NCBI GenBank assembly: GCA_938021455.1
Contig: CALIGP010000025.1
Span: forward strand, 1 to 12,795
Source: an uncultured Lewinella sp.
GTDB taxonomy: Bacteria > Bacteroidota > Bacteroidia > Chitinophagales > Saprospiraceae
Length of the DNA stretch: 12,795 bases
Reading direction: 5' to 3'
A program made the position numbers and the translations under genes. The stretch's first letter is position 1, and every line of letters starts with the position of its first letter. The notes beneath the pieces were generated by a model. It was not told the DNA's origin. It made no database searches and was given only the letters and a program-made list of their open reading frames with translations. Positions 6,575-12,795 of this stretch are shown piece by piece.

Positions 6575-7510
6575 ATGTCCTTAACCTGGATTGGCTTTAT
6601 TGCCTTTGTAGCCCTGCTACTTTTCCTCGATCTCTTTGTCCTGAACAAAGAAGATCACGTGCCCCGTACCCGCGAAGCACTGAAATGGACGGCGATGTGG
6701 ACAGCCATCGGGCTGAGTTTTAGCGCCATTATTTGGTTCGCCTATGGAAACGGATGGATTGACTCCGAACTATCTCCCGAAAAAGCGACCATCAATTACC
6801 TGACGGGCTACCTGGTGGAGCTGTCCCTGAGTATGGACAACGTTTTCGTTATCGCGCTCATCTTCAAATACTTCAAGGTGCCGGCAAAATACCAGCACCG
6901 CGTCCTTTTCTGGGGAATTCTGGGAGCCATCGTCTTTCGGCTGTTGATGATTTTGGCCGGGGTCTATTTATTAGAGCAGTTCGACTGGATGTTCTACGTT
7001 TTCGGTTTGCTCTTACTCTACAGTGCCGTTAACCTGTTTGGTCAGGAAGACGATACACCTCCCGCAGAAAACCCCATTATCGTCTTTATTCGCAGGCTGG
7101 TGCCCGTCACCAAAAGTTACCACGGCAATCACTTTTGGATCAAGCGCAAAGGTATTCGCGCCGCCACTCCCCTCTTCATCGCTCTAATGATGGTGGAAAC
7201 TACGGATGTGGTCTTCGCCATCGACTCCATCCCCGCCATACTCGGCATCACGACGGACTCGTTCATTGTCTTCAGCTCCAACATCATGGCCATTTTGGGA
7301 TTGCGGTCGCTCTACTTCGTCCTTAGTTCCATGATGGACAAATTCGGCTACCTGAAATACAGCCTCGCCCTTATCCTTGTTTTCGTTGGCGTAAAGATGC
7401 TCTTGCATCAGGTTTGGCACGCGCCGGACTGGGTGTCTTTAGTCGTCATCTTTGTGCTGCTGACCGGGGGAGTTGTTGTTTCGTTGATGTTGCCTCCGGA
7501 GAGTGATTAA
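6575..7510 (+). CDS. TerC/Alx family integral membrane protein
   Basis: A 311-aa inner-membrane protein of the TerC family, Alx-like branch, associated with Mn2+ efflux or tellurium resistance and recently with metal loading of exported proteins. About nine hydrophobic helices are visible, the first at 4-23 (FLDLFVLNK at 17-25). Family signatures are VELSLSMDNVFVIALIFKYF (81-100), the HRVLFWGILGAIVFR segment (108-122), ATPLFIALMMVETTDVVFAID (197-217) and SNIMAILGLRSLYF (235-248). The acidic residues E82, D88, E208, D211 and D217 within helices are the likely metal ligands. ATG at 6575 gives the family's N-terminus; the frame stays open to a TTG at 6422, but that extension is not hydrophobic and resembles no family member. 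Its 3' end faces the TRAP solute-binding gene across a heptad-repeat hairpin. No alx-type pH riboswitch was recognised upstream. Confidence 0.93.
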   Translation: MSLTWIGFIAFVALLLFLDLFVLNKEDHVPRTREALKWTAMWTAIGLSFSAIIWFAYGNGWIDSELSPEKATINYLTGYLVELSLSMDNVFVIALIFKYFKVPAKYQHRVLFWGILGAIVFRLLMILAGVYLLEQFDWMFYVFGLLLLYSAVNLFGQEDDTPPAENPIIVFIRRLVPVTKSYHGNHFWIKRKGIRAATPLFIALMMVETTDVVFAIDSIPAILGITTDSFIVFSSNIMAILGLRSLYFVLSSMMDKFGYLKYSLALILVFVGVKMLLHQVWHAPDWVSLVVIFVLLTGGVVVSLMLPPESD

Positions 7511-7586
7511 GCAGGTTACAGGTTACAGAGTACAAGTTGCAGCCCTCCTTGAATCTTGTAACCCGTAACCTGCAACTTGTAACCTG
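7511..7586. repeat. Strand-switching heptad repeat island 1
   Basis: This starts on the base after the TerC stop codon. The left half consists of 7-bp units (GGTTACA, GGTTACA, GAGTACA, AGTTGCA); the right half of complementary units (ACCCGTA, ACCTGCA, ACTTGTA, ACCTGC). The left arm (7511-7542) aligns to the reverse complement of the right arm with about 24 of 32 matches, and the outer 10 bp are perfect. A C-run (7587-7595) follows. Lying between convergent genes, it could act as a two-way terminator or mRNA 3' protector. Confidence 0.8.
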
Positions 7587-7594
7587 CCCCCCCC

Positions 7595-8704
7595 CTAACT
7601 CATCATATCCCGATAATAAGTAGCCTCCGTCACCGCAGCCCAGGGGGCTGCTTTACGCTGAAACTCCTGGATGGAGGCGAACACTTTTTTGGCAAAGGGG
7701 TCGGATTCTGCGTAGGCGGCAATTACTTCATCGGCTGCGATTCGGGCGGCATCGATTACTTCTGGCGCAAGAGATTTAATGGTGAGCCCAGGTACCTCCT
7801 TCAGCTTTTCCAGGTACTCAGCGTTCTTTGCCTCGAAGGCGGAAATGGTGTACATGTTGATGTAATGGGTAGCCAACTCGAAAATCCGCTGCAGGTCCGC
7901 AGGCAGACTCTCGTATTTGTCTTTATTGACGAAAAACTCGAAGGCCGTTCCCGGCTCATGCCAGCCGGGAGAGTAATAATATTTAGCAATTTCGTGAAAG
8001 CCCATGATATAATCGTGATAGGGCCCCACCCACTCCGCAGCGTCGATGATGCCCCGCTCCAGGCCAGTGTACAGTTCTCCGCCGGGGAGCAAGACCGGGG
8101 TACCACCGAGTGCTTCCAGCACCCGGCCGCCGAGGCCGGGCATTCGCATCTTCAGGCCTTTATAGTCAGCGATCGTATTAATCTCGCGGTTGAACCACCC
8201 GCCCATCTGTACGCCAGTATTGCCACCGACGAAGGGTACCAGGTTATAGTCGGCGTATAACTCCCGCCACAGTTCCATTCCGCCGCCACTGAGCAGCCAG
8301 GCATTCATCTGTTGGGCATTCAGCCCGAATGGGAAGCCCGCAAAGAACTGGGCTGCGGGGGCCTTACCCGCCCAGTAGTAAGCAGCACCGCTGCCCACTT
8401 CAGCAGCCCCCTGTCTCACGGCATCAAATGATTCCAACGCTGGTACTAACTCCCCTCCGCCGTAAACCGTAATATTAAGTCGCCCACCGCTCATTTCCCG
8501 ACAAAGGTCCGCCAACATTTGGCAGCCTTCCCCAAGAATGGGAAAACCTGGCGGCCAGGTGGTGACCATTTTCCAGTTAAAGACCTCTCCGCTCACCGTT
8601 TGTTGCCGGCTTTGGGCGTGCCCTTTACCCCCCATCAAGCGTAGAAAAACAGGTAAGCCGATGGTACCTGCAGCCAAAGATTTAAAAAAAGTGGAACGAT
8701 TCAT
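7595..8704 (-). CDS. TRAP transporter solute-binding protein, DctP/TakP-like
   Basis: A 369-aa extracytoplasmic binding protein that delivers a carboxylate to a TRAP permease. MNRSTFFKSLAAGTIGLPVFLRL is a signal sequence resembling Tat leaders but with NR instead of RR. The mature part has the family pattern: TTWPPGFPILGEG (48-60), the YGGGELVPALESFDAVRQG segment (81-99), GVQMGGWF (164-171), LKMRMPGLGG (184-193), DAAEWVGPYHDYIMGF (221-236) and YYYSPGWHEPG (242-252). Q166, R187, E224 and W225 correspond by motif to TakP residues that bind sodium and 2-oxo acids, so a 2-oxo-monocarboxylate ligand is the best inference. ATG at 8704 is preferred over 8791 because it starts the leader. No DctQ or DctM gene is in the window. 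The gene diverges from the ABC binding-protein gene. Confidence 0.9.
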   Translation of the reverse strand: MNRSTFFKSLAAGTIGLPVFLRLMGGKGHAQSRQQTVSGEVFNWKMVTTWPPGFPILGEGCQMLADLCREMSGGRLNITVYGGGELVPALESFDAVRQGAAEVGSGAAYYWAGKAPAAQFFAGFPFGLNAQQMNAWLLSGGGMELWRELYADYNLVPFVGGNTGVQMGGWFNREINTIADYKGLKMRMPGLGGRVLEALGGTPVLLPGGELYTGLERGIIDAAEWVGPYHDYIMGFHEIAKYYYSPGWHEPGTAFEFFVNKDKYESLPADLQRIFELATHYINMYTISAFEAKNAEYLEKLKEVPGLTIKSLAPEVIDAARIAADEVIAAYAESDPFAKKVFASIQEFQRKAAPWAAVTEATYYRDMMS

Positions 8705-8908
8705 AAGGGAGAATAAGTTTGGTCCGACGCATAAGCAAAAAGGTCGGAGAGCCCGGTTAAAATCAGACAGATCTATAAATAGGCAACTCAAATTGGGCTG
8801 GCTAAAGTACTACCCAAGCAACTGAATAGTACTGATAGCTAACAGATTTCCCGCTAAAAGCTTCCATAATTGTATCTTCGCAAAGAGCTTTTTTTCTACT
8901 ACCAACTA
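8705..8908. promoter_or_regulatory. Divergent intergenic region between two solute-binding protein genes
   Basis: This 204-bp gap must hold promoters for both divergent binding-protein genes. On the plus strand, TATCTTCG (8873-8880) matches TAnnTTTG except at one position and lies 28 nt before the ATG at 8909. On the minus strand I found no good -7 box. The central part is AT-rich (for example around 8770-8790). No clear operator palindrome was seen. Confidence 0.5.
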
Positions 8909-10693
8909 ATGTTTCCCATGTTCCTACGCTTTTTCTTCTGTCTGCTACTGGCGGGAGGCCTGTTCGCGTGTAAAACCGATAGTGCCCCGACTGCTTCCGA
9001 CAACAATGACGATTCCCCCGTCATCAGCTTCAAAAATACGGATAACACCGCCCGGATAGCCTTGCGGGTAGAGCCTCCTGGGCTTAACCCCGTACTGTCC
9101 ACCCAATCTTCTACCCGCTACGTTGGGGAAATGATTTTCCAGACGCTTAACAGTATGGATCCGGATAACTTTGAGCAAATCCCCTTTCTGGCCAGCCTGC
9201 CCGACATTGCCAAAGAACCAGGCGGAGGTGTCTCTTATTCCTATCTGATTGACGAACGTGCTACCTGGCCCAATGGCCTTCCGGTAACGGCGGCAGATGT
9301 GATCTTCAGTCTCAAATTGGTGCTCAATCCACTAGTTGCCAGCGGTGCCTACCGCCCATACTATGATATGGTGAGTAGCGTAGTGACCAGCCCCAACAAC
9401 GAGCGCCGCTTCAAGGTAATGTGCAAACGCCCCTACCTGATCGCCCAGGAATCACTGGGCAGTCTTGTTGTTTACCCCGAATACGCCTACGACCCGGAGC
9501 GGTTACTGCGCAAAATCCGGTTGGGTGACCTGACAACCGACGCCAGCGCCGAGCGGCTCGCCAAAAACAGTGATGAACTAAAAACCTTCTCGGAGGCCTT
9601 CTCCGATCCGGACCTGGCCAATAACCCCGAGAGGATCGTTGGTAGCGGCCCTTACCAACTCGTCAGCTGGGAGCCAGGCCAGCAGCTTACTCTCGAACGC
9701 CGGGAGAAGTACTGGGGTAGCAAAAGCCGGGATAGCTGGCTTAAGGCCAAGCCGGAGTCTATCATCTTCCAAATCATTGGGGATAATGGAACAATGGCCA
9801 ACGCCATCCGCGATGAAGCCGTTGACGTAGTGGTTGACATGAGCGTAGATCAATTTAAAGAATTACGGGATGACGATTACCTAAGTGCCCGCTATGAGTT
9901 TGGCACCATCCAGAGCCTGAAGTATTTCGGTTTACTATTCAACCAGCAGCACCCCTTATTCAAGGACGCCAGCACTCGCCGGGCACTTACTCACCTCGTG
10001 GATGTTGACGCCATCATTGACCAGTTATTCCCCAACGGCTTGGCCAATCGGGTCAACGGTCCCATTCTACCCGGAAAATCGTACTACAACGAAGACCTTC
10101 CGGAAATTCCTTACTCCCCCGAAAAAGCCAGTGAGCTACTAAAGAGTGCTGGCTGGGAAGACAGCAACGGTGACGGTACCCTCGACAAAGAGATAGACGG
10201 TAGCCGGCAGGAGTTTTCCTTTCAGTTCCTGATCTTCCCTTCTCCTACCAGTGACGCTGTCGGTGCGCTGGTCTCCGAATGGATGGGAGAAGCAGGTATT
10301 GAGGTAGAGATCGTGCGGCAGGATTTCAGGGCACTCTACGGTGAATTGAACAAGGGGAATTTCGCCCTGGCGATTATCGGACAAGGCTTCACGCCTAATC
10401 CGGACGAGTTCACGCAGGTATGGGCTTCTACCTCTGTCCCTCCCAACGGAACTAACCGAGGCGGATTTGCCAATGCAGAAGCAGACAAACTGATCAATCA
10501 AATCAAAGTCTCGCTTAAGGAAAGCGACCGGGAACCGCTTTACCGCCGTTTCCAGGAGATTCTATACGAGAACCAGCCGATGATTTTCCTCTTCTCCCCC
10601 GCTGATCGGGTAGTCGTTTCCAAACGATTCGATTTTGAGCCATCGTCTATTTCTCCGAACGTAGACTTTAATGCTTTGGAGAAGAAGGAGTAG
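8909..10693 (+). CDS. ABC transporter substrate-binding lipoprotein, family 5 (SBP_bac_5)
   Basis: A 594-aa peptide/nickel-type (OppA/DppA-like) binding lipoprotein. Signal peptide with lipobox LFAC (C21) follows MFPMFLRFFFCLLLAGG; ATG at 8918 is an almost equivalent start. Family landmarks are RVEPPGLNPVLST (53-65), ATWPNGLPVTAADVIFSLKL (118-137), GSGPYQLVSWEPGQ (245-258), ERREKYWG (263-270), LLFNQQHPLFKDASTRRAL (342-360), YSPEKASELLKSAGW (402-416) and the C-terminal NQPMIFLFSP (555-564). DSNGDGTLD (418-426) is a calcium-loop-like insert common in this family. The protein is slightly longer than typical DppA. The ligand is probably a peptide but cannot be read from sequence. No permease or ATPase genes adjoin it. 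A TATCTTCG box lies 28 nt upstream, and a heptad-repeat island begins just after the stop. Confidence 0.92.
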   Translation: MFPMFLRFFFCLLLAGGLFACKTDSAPTASDNNDDSPVISFKNTDNTARIALRVEPPGLNPVLSTQSSTRYVGEMIFQTLNSMDPDNFEQIPFLASLPDIAKEPGGGVSYSYLIDERATWPNGLPVTAADVIFSLKLVLNPLVASGAYRPYYDMVSSVVTSPNNERRFKVMCKRPYLIAQESLGSLVVYPEYAYDPERLLRKIRLGDLTTDASAERLAKNSDELKTFSEAFSDPDLANNPERIVGSGPYQLVSWEPGQQLTLERREKYWGSKSRDSWLKAKPESIIFQIIGDNGTMANAIRDEAVDVVVDMSVDQFKELRDDDYLSARYEFGTIQSLKYFGLLFNQQHPLFKDASTRRALTHLVDVDAIIDQLFPNGLANRVNGPILPGKSYYNEDLPEIPYSPEKASELLKSAGWEDSNGDGTLDKEIDGSRQEFSFQFLIFPSPTSDAVGALVSEWMGEAGIEVEIVRQDFRALYGELNKGNFALAIIGQGFTPNPDEFTQVWASTSVPPNGTNRGGFANAEADKLINQIKVSLKESDREPLYRRFQEILYENQPMIFLFSPADRVVVSKRFDFEPSSISPNVDFNALEKKE

Positions 10694-10697
10694 GGCT

Positions 10698-10817
10698 CAA
10701 GTTGCAGATTACAGGTTGCTGGTTGTAAGTTACAGGTTGCTGGTTGCAGGTGCTGGATATAACCTGAACCTTGCAACTTGCAACCTTGCAACCTGCAACT
10801 TGCAACCTGCAACCTTA
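10698..10817. repeat. Strand-switching heptad repeat island 2
   Basis: This begins 4 bp after the stop codon of the ABC binding-protein gene. The first half (10698-10758) is made of units such as AGTTGCA, GATTACA, GGTTGCT and GGTTGTA. After a short centre near 10755-10762 the second half (10761-10817) uses complementary units such as ACTTGCA, ACCTTGCA and ACCTGCA. Most units are 7 bp and a few 8 bp. The whole can fold back on itself. The units are the same family as those at 7511-7586. Confidence 0.8.
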
Positions 10818-10856
10818 AAGTCAAGTTAACGACAACTTCCACCCCCGCGAAAAATC

Positions 10857-10864
10857 TATCTTTG
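10857..10864 (+). promoter_or_regulatory. -7 promoter box for the TonB-domain gene
   Basis: TATCTTTG, a perfect match to TAnnTTTG followed by CGGG, lies 66 nt before the ATG at 10931. No TTG was found at 19-21 bp upstream. It would give a 5' leader of about 60 nt. Confidence 0.55.
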
Positions 10865-10930
10865 CGGGAACAGACACGAGTACCCCCTTCTTACTACTCT
10901 ACATCCCCAAGTACTTACTTTACCTTTCGT

Positions 10931-12049
10931 ATGAAACTTTTACTGACACTTCTTTGCTGTCTTCCCCTCTGCTTGTTAGCCCAGGTGGATACAACAGAAA
11001 CTACTGCTCCTAGCGCAGACATTGACACTACCATCTACGACATTGCGGATGAAGCGCCCCGTTTCCCTACTCCCTGCGAGACACTAGACACTACCGCTGC
11101 GGCGAAATCTGAATGTGCTCAGATCGGTTTGCTGGATTACATCAACCGTCGCGTACTCTACCCCGCCGAAGCACGGGAGAAAGAAATCAGTGGGATGGCC
11201 GTAATCGGTTTCGTTGTAGAAGCGAATGGCATCATCTCCAAAGCGCGCATTCTGCGCGACCCGGGAGGAAACCTGGGCCTGGCAGCACTGCGAAGCGTAA
11301 TCGGCATGGCCAACCAGGTCCGCTGGAGGCCAGCCATCAAGGATGGTAAGCCGGTGCGGTTCAATTTTGTACTGCCCATTCGTTTCCGGCTCGAAGAGCC
11401 AAAGCCCTACGTACTATCGGGGCAGGATACCATCTATACCGAATTAACCAAAGCGCTGAGCTTTACGGGCAATGACGGCCAGTTGGGGAGCTACCTGACT
11501 GAACAAGTTAAATATCCGGCGATCGGGGAAGACAGTTGCCAGACGGGGCAGTTGGATCTGCAGCTACTCGTTCACCCGGATGGCAGAGTGGATGTACAGG
11601 ATATTATCGATTACAATGACCTGGGCACCGACTTCACCTTTGAGGCCATCAACGTAGCCACCCAGTCTTATGGCAAATGGAGCCCGGCCGAATACAATGG
11701 CCGGCCCGTAACCGCTGCCTATAATGTGAGTTTTTCCTTTGCGCCTGAGTCTGAAGCTTGTGCCCAAACGGTGACCGCTTACAATGAGGCCATTACGCTG
11801 ATCAACGAAGGCCAGCAACTCGTTCAGGATAGTACAACGCTGGAAGCCGGCCTTGAGAAGATGGACCGCGCCGTGGCTTACTTCCCCAACGATGGTCGTT
11901 TCCGGATCGTCCGTGGTCAAACCCGGATGGACAATAACCTGCTACTGGGTGCCTGCGAAGACCTTACGATGGCCAAGCAGATCTCCCTGATTGATTGGTA
12001 CGACTCAGTCTTGCCGCTGATCTGCCGAGAGGTAGAGGAGGAAGAGTAG
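10931..12049 (+). CDS. Secreted protein with two TonB C-terminal-like domains
   Basis: A 372-aa periplasmic or secreted protein. Signal peptide MKLLLTLLCCLPLCLLAQ (1-18) sets the start at 10931; the frame stays open further upstream, but that stretch is translated heptad repeat. Residues about 65-154 form a TonB-C-type domain: LLDYINRRVLYPAEAREKEISG, then GFVVEANGIISKARILRDPGG, then VRWRPAIKDGKPVRFNFVLPI. Residues about 184-270 repeat the pattern more loosely (LGSYLTEQVKYP, LLVHPDGRVDVQDI, YGKWSPAEYNGRPVTAAYNVSFSF). The last 90 residues are helical and TPR-like (AITLINEGQQL, MDRAVAYFPNDGRF). Unlike classical TonB there is no membrane anchor or proline-rich spacer, so it is unlikely to energise outer-membrane receptors. 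Such proteins are common in Bacteroidota and their role is mostly unknown. The C-terminus is acidic (EVEEEE). Confidence 0.85.
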   Translation: MKLLLTLLCCLPLCLLAQVDTTETTAPSADIDTTIYDIADEAPRFPTPCETLDTTAAAKSECAQIGLLDYINRRVLYPAEAREKEISGMAVIGFVVEANGIISKARILRDPGGNLGLAALRSVIGMANQVRWRPAIKDGKPVRFNFVLPIRFRLEEPKPYVLSGQDTIYTELTKALSFTGNDGQLGSYLTEQVKYPAIGEDSCQTGQLDLQLLVHPDGRVDVQDIIDYNDLGTDFTFEAINVATQSYGKWSPAEYNGRPVTAAYNVSFSFAPESEACAQTVTAYNEAITLINEGQQLVQDSTTLEAGLEKMDRAVAYFPNDGRFRIVRGQTRMDNNLLLGACEDLTMAKQISLIDWYDSVLPLICREVEEEE

Positions 12050-12123
12050 ACGGTAGTGTTGTAGACGGTAGAATTGTAGTCGGGTAGATTCTACCGTCTA
12101 CCAAATTACCAACTACCCGACTA
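12050..12123. repeat. Strand-switching repeat island 3, GTAGACG-type units
   Basis: This starts on the base after the TonB-domain stop. The left half has units GTAGACG, GTAGAATT, GTAGTCG; the right half has CTACCGT, CTACCAA, CTACCCG. Two perfect pairings exist: GTAGACGGTAGAAT (12061-12074) with ATTCTACCGTCTAC (12088-12101), and TAGTCGGGTAG (12077-12087) with CTACCCGACTA (12113-12123). The second left arm lies in the loop of the first hairpin, so forming both would give a pseudoknot. The architecture matches the islands at 7511 and 10698, but the unit sequence differs. Confidence 0.8.
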
Positions 12124-12130
12124 TTAAGAA

Positions 12131-12148
12131 GGCGCTGACGCAGGTGCA
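12131..12148. repeat. Short intergenic motif GGCGC-N3-CGCAGGTGCA, copy 3
   Basis: GGCGC (12131-12135), TGA, then CGCAGGTGCA (12139-12148). It matches the copies at 3047 and 4121. It lies between repeat island 3 and the 111-bp inverted repeat, inside a 302-bp gap with no gene. Confidence 0.5.
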
Positions 12149-12174
12149 GAGAATTTCTCAGGGTGCAGTGTAGC

Positions 12175-12285
12175 CCTGGGTTGAGGAGCTCCTGCTCCGA
12201 AAATACGAGCCCGCAGGGTGAGCCACTCATCAATTGCACGCTGCTACGCAGCTGGTTTTTCGGAGCAGGAGCTCCTCACCCCAGG
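12175..12285. repeat. 111-bp MITE-like inverted repeat with 29-bp arms
   Basis: The left arm (12175-12203, beginning CCTGGG and ending CTGCTCCGAAAA) and right arm (12257-12285) are complementary at 28 of 29 positions. The 53-nt centre contains the 13-nt palindrome GCTGCTACGCAGC (12240-12252). Each arm also contains the self-complementary AGGAGCTCCT. There is no ORF inside. No convincing target-site duplication was seen at the ends. It could be a non-autonomous mobile element, or a large hairpin ending the upstream transcription unit. Confidence 0.85.
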
Positions 12286-12351
12286 TCGTTAATAATTCAA
12301 TAAGTCTTGAGCAGCATCCAACCGCTGACCGTTAATTCTTGTCTTTGACGC

Positions 12352-12795
12352 ATGAACAGACTCCATACACTGCTCTTACTCGTCTTCCTTTGCACCGGCG
12401 TCAGCGCCCAAACGCCCATGCTGGCCACCAAACTGGAACAAAGCTGGGAACAAGCACAGCGCTGGCAGGAACTCAATGAACTGGACGGTCGCTTTCGCTT
12501 AATGGCCCCTACAGAACTACGGCATAAGGTAGACTCCGTAGAGACGGCCCTGGGCATGCAGGCCTTTCATACTTTCCACCTGCAGGCTCCCGACAAAAAC
12601 AGTGCTGAAAACATTATTTACGCACTGAGCTACGTCGATTATCCGGCCGGATCCCTCCACCACGACAGTCTGGAACTGGTCAGTGAATTCCTACTCAATA
12701 CCGAAGAAGAAGCCGCCGTCGCCGTCGGTGGAGACATTATTTATGCTGCGGACAAAACCCTGACCGGTTACCCCGCCCGCCAATGGCGCATCGAT
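12352..12795 (+). CDS. Secreted protein of unknown function, N-terminal part
   Basis: Open from ATG 12352 to the right edge (148 codons), translated by hand. A signal peptide MNRLHTLLLLVFLCTGVSAQ (1-20) is followed by a helical segment rich in Glu, Gln and Trp (25-45), then FRLMAPTELRHKVDSVETALG (about 48-68), HTFHLQAPDKNSAENIIYALSYVDYPAG (about 73-100) and GGDIIYAADKTLTGYPARQWRID at the edge. The alternating polar/hydrophobic strands, with a YALSYVDYPAG segment, vaguely recall PsbP/DUF1795-like envelope proteins, but I do not recognise the family. TGTCTTTG (12340-12347) lies 4 nt upstream, too close for a normal promoter. No neighbouring function helps. Confidence 0.75.
   Translation, partial: MNRLHTLLLLVFLCTGVSAQTPMLATKLEQSWEQAQRWQELNELDGRFRLMAPTELRHKVDSVETALGMQAFHTFHLQAPDKNSAENIIYALSYVDYPAGSLHHDSLELVSEFLLNTEEEAAVAVGGDIIYAADKTLTGYPARQWRID

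Noticed and set aside
8636..8704. Tat signal on the TRAP binding protein
   Set aside because: The twin arginine is replaced by Asn-Arg, so a Sec leader is equally likely; not called as Tat.
10698..10817. CRISPR-like array
   Set aside because: Units are 7-8 bp with no spacers and the strand switches in the middle; there are no cas genes.
10540..10842. 100-residue minus-strand frame
   Set aside because: Its N-terminal half is translated heptad repeat and the rest is antisense to the binding-protein gene.
10778..10930. Upstream extension of the TonB-domain protein frame
   Set aside because: It is translated repeat plus the -7 promoter box; the signal peptide starts at 10931.

Overview
The window looks like a chromosomal segment of a Bacteroidota bacterium, probably Saprospiria (Lewinella-like). 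Four things point there: a secreted enzyme with a C-terminal type IX secretion (Por) sorting domain, a DUF4846-type lipoprotein, repeated -7 promoter boxes of the form TATCTTTG with no clear Shine-Dalgarno sequences, and base composition near 50% GC. The phylum is well supported; the class is inferred.

Layout. On the minus strand, from the left edge: the N-terminal part of an MFS sugar-type transporter (1-573, running off the window), a GxxExxY-family protein with a PD-(D/E)xK-like core (732-1115), a compact UvrD/Rep-type SF1 helicase (1268-3001, TTG start), a DUF4846 lipoprotein (3182-4057) and a secreted vanadium-dependent haloperoxidase (4141-6354). A 220-bp divergent region separates the haloperoxidase from a plus-strand TerC/Alx family membrane protein (6575-7510). 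It converges on a minus-strand TRAP-type solute-binding protein of the TakP kind (7595-8704). That gene diverges from a plus-strand family-5 ABC solute-binding lipoprotein (8909-10693), followed by a TonB-C domain protein (10931-12049) and the start of an unidentified secreted protein (12352 to the right edge).

The genes do not form one pathway; most are single transcription units. The two solute-binding proteins lie head to head with no permease genes in view. The helicase and the GxxExxY protein are collinear but separated by a repeat. I see no convincing phage, plasmid, CRISPR or canonical defence locus.

The least ordinary content is intergenic. (i) The GxxExxY gene sits between imperfect ~41-bp inverted repeats. 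(ii) Three islands of degenerate 7-8 bp repeats that reverse strand in the middle lie just after the stop codons of consecutive genes, and the third uses a different unit. (iii) A 111-bp MITE-like inverted repeat has 29-bp arms. (iv) Five 13-nt palindromes plus a 15-nt relative recur inside these elements. (v) A short motif, GGCGC-N3/5-CGCAGGTGCA, occurs in three gaps. One repeat reaches into the DUF4846 gene and supplies its stop codon.
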